Assembly (NCBI RefSeq): GCF_000420385.1
Contig: NZ_ATUV01000001.1
Coordinates: forward strand, 62,001 to 126,000
DNA length: 64,000 nucleotides
Direction of reading: 5' to 3'
Origin: Hippea alviniae EP5-r
GTDB lineage: Bacteria > Campylobacterota_A > Desulfurellia > Desulfurellales > Hippeaceae
Shown here piece after piece: positions 63,078 through 64,000 of the stretch; position 1 is the stretch's first letter, and every line of letters starts with the position of its first letter. The translations under genes and the position numbers were made by a program. Below the pieces are notes generated by a model, which did no database searches, was not told the DNA's origin, and saw only the letters and a list, made by a program, of their open reading frames with translations.

Positions 63078-63854
63078 TTATTCTGCACTTCTTGAAATTA
63101 CTACCCTGAACGGGTCAACTTCTTCTCTTAAAATTTTTAGCTCTTCCTCTGTCGGCGGTTCGGTTTTTCCTATCGGTTCTTCTATTATCAGCTCAAAGCC
63201 AGTGTTTTTGATAACATCGTCTACGGTTACTCCAGGGTGTACCGACTCAAGTTTCATTCTTTTTGTTTTCTCATCAAACCCCATAACAGCCAGATTGGTT
63301 ATGACTTTGTAAGGACCTGTATTTGCCGGGAGCCCTGCTTCTTCTCTTGCGCCTGGTCCCGTTAGATAACCAGGAGTGGTAATGTAATCTATATCGTTTG
63401 TAAATCTGCGTGCTGAGTGTGGTGCTAAAATTACGCTTCTCCATGCAAAAGATGCAAAATCGTTTGCTCCACCACTTCCCGGGAATCTTACTTTCGGTTT
63501 ATCGTGGTTTCCTATAACTGTTGAGTTTATGTTGCCATACATGTCTATTTGAGCTCCGCCTAAAAATGCATAATCTACAAGGCCACGTTGGTTCATTTCC
63601 ATTATTTTCGGCATGCTTACCGTTTGAATGGCTTTGTATACGGTGTTTGAGTCTCCTATGGATATTGGCATAGATGGCAGAAGAGGTGCGACACCGCCCA
63701 CTTCGAACATTATTAGCAGGTTGGGAGCGTATAGTTTTTGGGCTAAGGCCGCTGCGGCGCATGGCACACCGGTTCCTACTGATACGCTCGCTCCGTCTTC
63801 AAACATTCTTGCGGCTACACATATCATTAACTCCATTGCATTGTATTCGGACAT
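63078..63854 (-). CDS. CoA-transferase subunit B, glutaconate CoA-transferase type
   Basis: The product is 258 residues of CoA-transferase family I. The catalytic Glu is probably Glu51 in MFEVGG, the equivalent of Glu54 of Acidaminococcus GctB. FPGSGGANDFAS near 125 is the SGG oxyanion motif. It moves CoA between an acyl-CoA and an organic acid. The substrate here could be 4-hydroxybutyrate, glutaconate or a similar acid. GGGGAGG precedes the ATG. The partner subunit starts upstream and runs off the window. Confidence 0.88.
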   Translation of the reverse strand: MSEYNAMELMICVAARMFEDGASVSVGTGVPCAAAALAQKLYAPNLLIMFEVGGVAPLLPSMPISIGDSNTVYKAIQTVSMPKIMEMNQRGLVDYAFLGGAQIDMYGNINSTVIGNHDKPKVRFPGSGGANDFASFAWRSVILAPHSARRFTNDIDYITTPGYLTGPGAREEAGLPANTGPYKVITNLAVMGFDEKTKRMKLESVHPGVTVDDVIKNTGFELIIEEPIGKTEPPTEEELKILREEVDPFRVVISRSAE

Positions 63855-63873
63855 ATTTACCTCCCCTTATTTT

Positions 63874-64000
63874 TTATTCTGCATCAATATGAAGAACCTT
63901 TTGTCTTAGTTTTCTCATCTTTTCCAGACCGCCCGTAAGCTGTAGGAAATCTTCGAAATTCTCACAATCAAGGATATATTTTTTTATAAATTTCTCGTAA
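63874..64000 (-). CDS. CoA-transferase subunit A, C-terminal end (partial)
   Basis: The frame is open from the right edge to a TAA at 63876-63874 and encodes the last 41 or so residues, YEKFIKKYILDCENFEDFLQL followed by TGGLEKMRKLRQK. This matches the C-terminus of glutaconate CoA-transferase subunit A (GctA). It lies 19 bases upstream of subunit B on the same strand, as expected. The catalytic fold is outside the window. Confidence 0.8.
   Translation of the reverse strand, partial: YEKFIKKYILDCENFEDFLQLTGGLEKMRKLRQKVLHIDAE

Overview
This 64 kb window is an AT-rich, densely packed chromosome segment from a Gram-negative anaerobe. LPS inner-core genes (KDO and heptose) and an autotransporter show an outer membrane. 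Ferredoxins, ferredoxin-fused ATPases, a split glutamate synthase, CoA-transferase genes and FabK fit an anaerobe. The gene content resembles Desulfurellaceae (Hippea/Desulfurella), but that placement is from memory of the group and was not tested by a search. Most genes overlap or lie within a few bases of each other; TTG and GTG starts are common. I recognised no tRNA, rRNA, CRISPR array, intact insertion sequence or prophage.

Bases 2-9393 (+) form one long operon-like run: ubiA (partial), a PilZ protein, a DUF2802-like protein, glnB, glnD, a second PilZ protein, hldE1/rfaE1, kdsB, coaBC, hisD and a short argA-type acetyltransferase. A strong sigma70-like promoter at 9436-9464 starts a split glutamate synthase operon (FMN domain, polyferredoxin, NAD(P)H/FAD oxidoreductase, amidotransferase, GXGXG domain) that ends at a probable 6S RNA followed by its usual neighbour, 5-FTHF cyclo-ligase, then rny and ymdB. 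Bases 17.7-22.9 kb (-) hold an orphan AAA ATPase and a 1252-residue autotransporter with a tandem repeat of about 44 residues.

Bases 22.9-26.6 kb (-) are epmA-like, flippase-like, tilS and prmC, divergent from gmhA-rfaE2-xer-MFS (+). An AspT-like exchanger and a diguanylate cyclase (-) are divergent from argB, a histidine kinase and a receiver protein (+). Next come a small ferredoxin, a zinc-ribbon mini-protein ahead of a polar amino-acid ABC transporter, two molybdopterin genes, and an antitoxin with a broken toxin. Bases 40.7-44.3 kb (-) are ffh-rpsP-khpA-trmD-rplS-yraN plus an Sm-like protein; rimM is missing. At 44.4-45.1 kb an unknown gene is split by an A10 tract.

Bases 45.3-48.0 kb (+) are a DUF5320/NifX-like/paired ferredoxin-ATPase/DUF59 iron-sulfur cluster. 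A Cache/HD-GYP/degenerate-GGDEF protein (-) follows, then a fatty-acid operon (DUF167, fmdB-like, ndk, rpmF, plsX, fabH, fabK, fabD, fabG, acpP, fabF) with a clear terminator, then gph. The right end (-) has zapE and a radical SAM activase-like gene, then acyl-CoA dehydrogenase, a 4-hydroxybutyryl-CoA dehydratase-like protein and the two subunits of a glutaconate-type CoA-transferase, the last cut by the window edge.

The points most worth a second look are: the A10 frameshift gene (44397-45082), yraN without any ATG/GTG/TTG codon, the autotransporter's 132-bp near-identical repeats, the dehydratase-like protein whose expected cluster ligands look changed, an ABC permease with an extra extracytoplasmic domain, and a truncated toxin beside an intact antitoxin.
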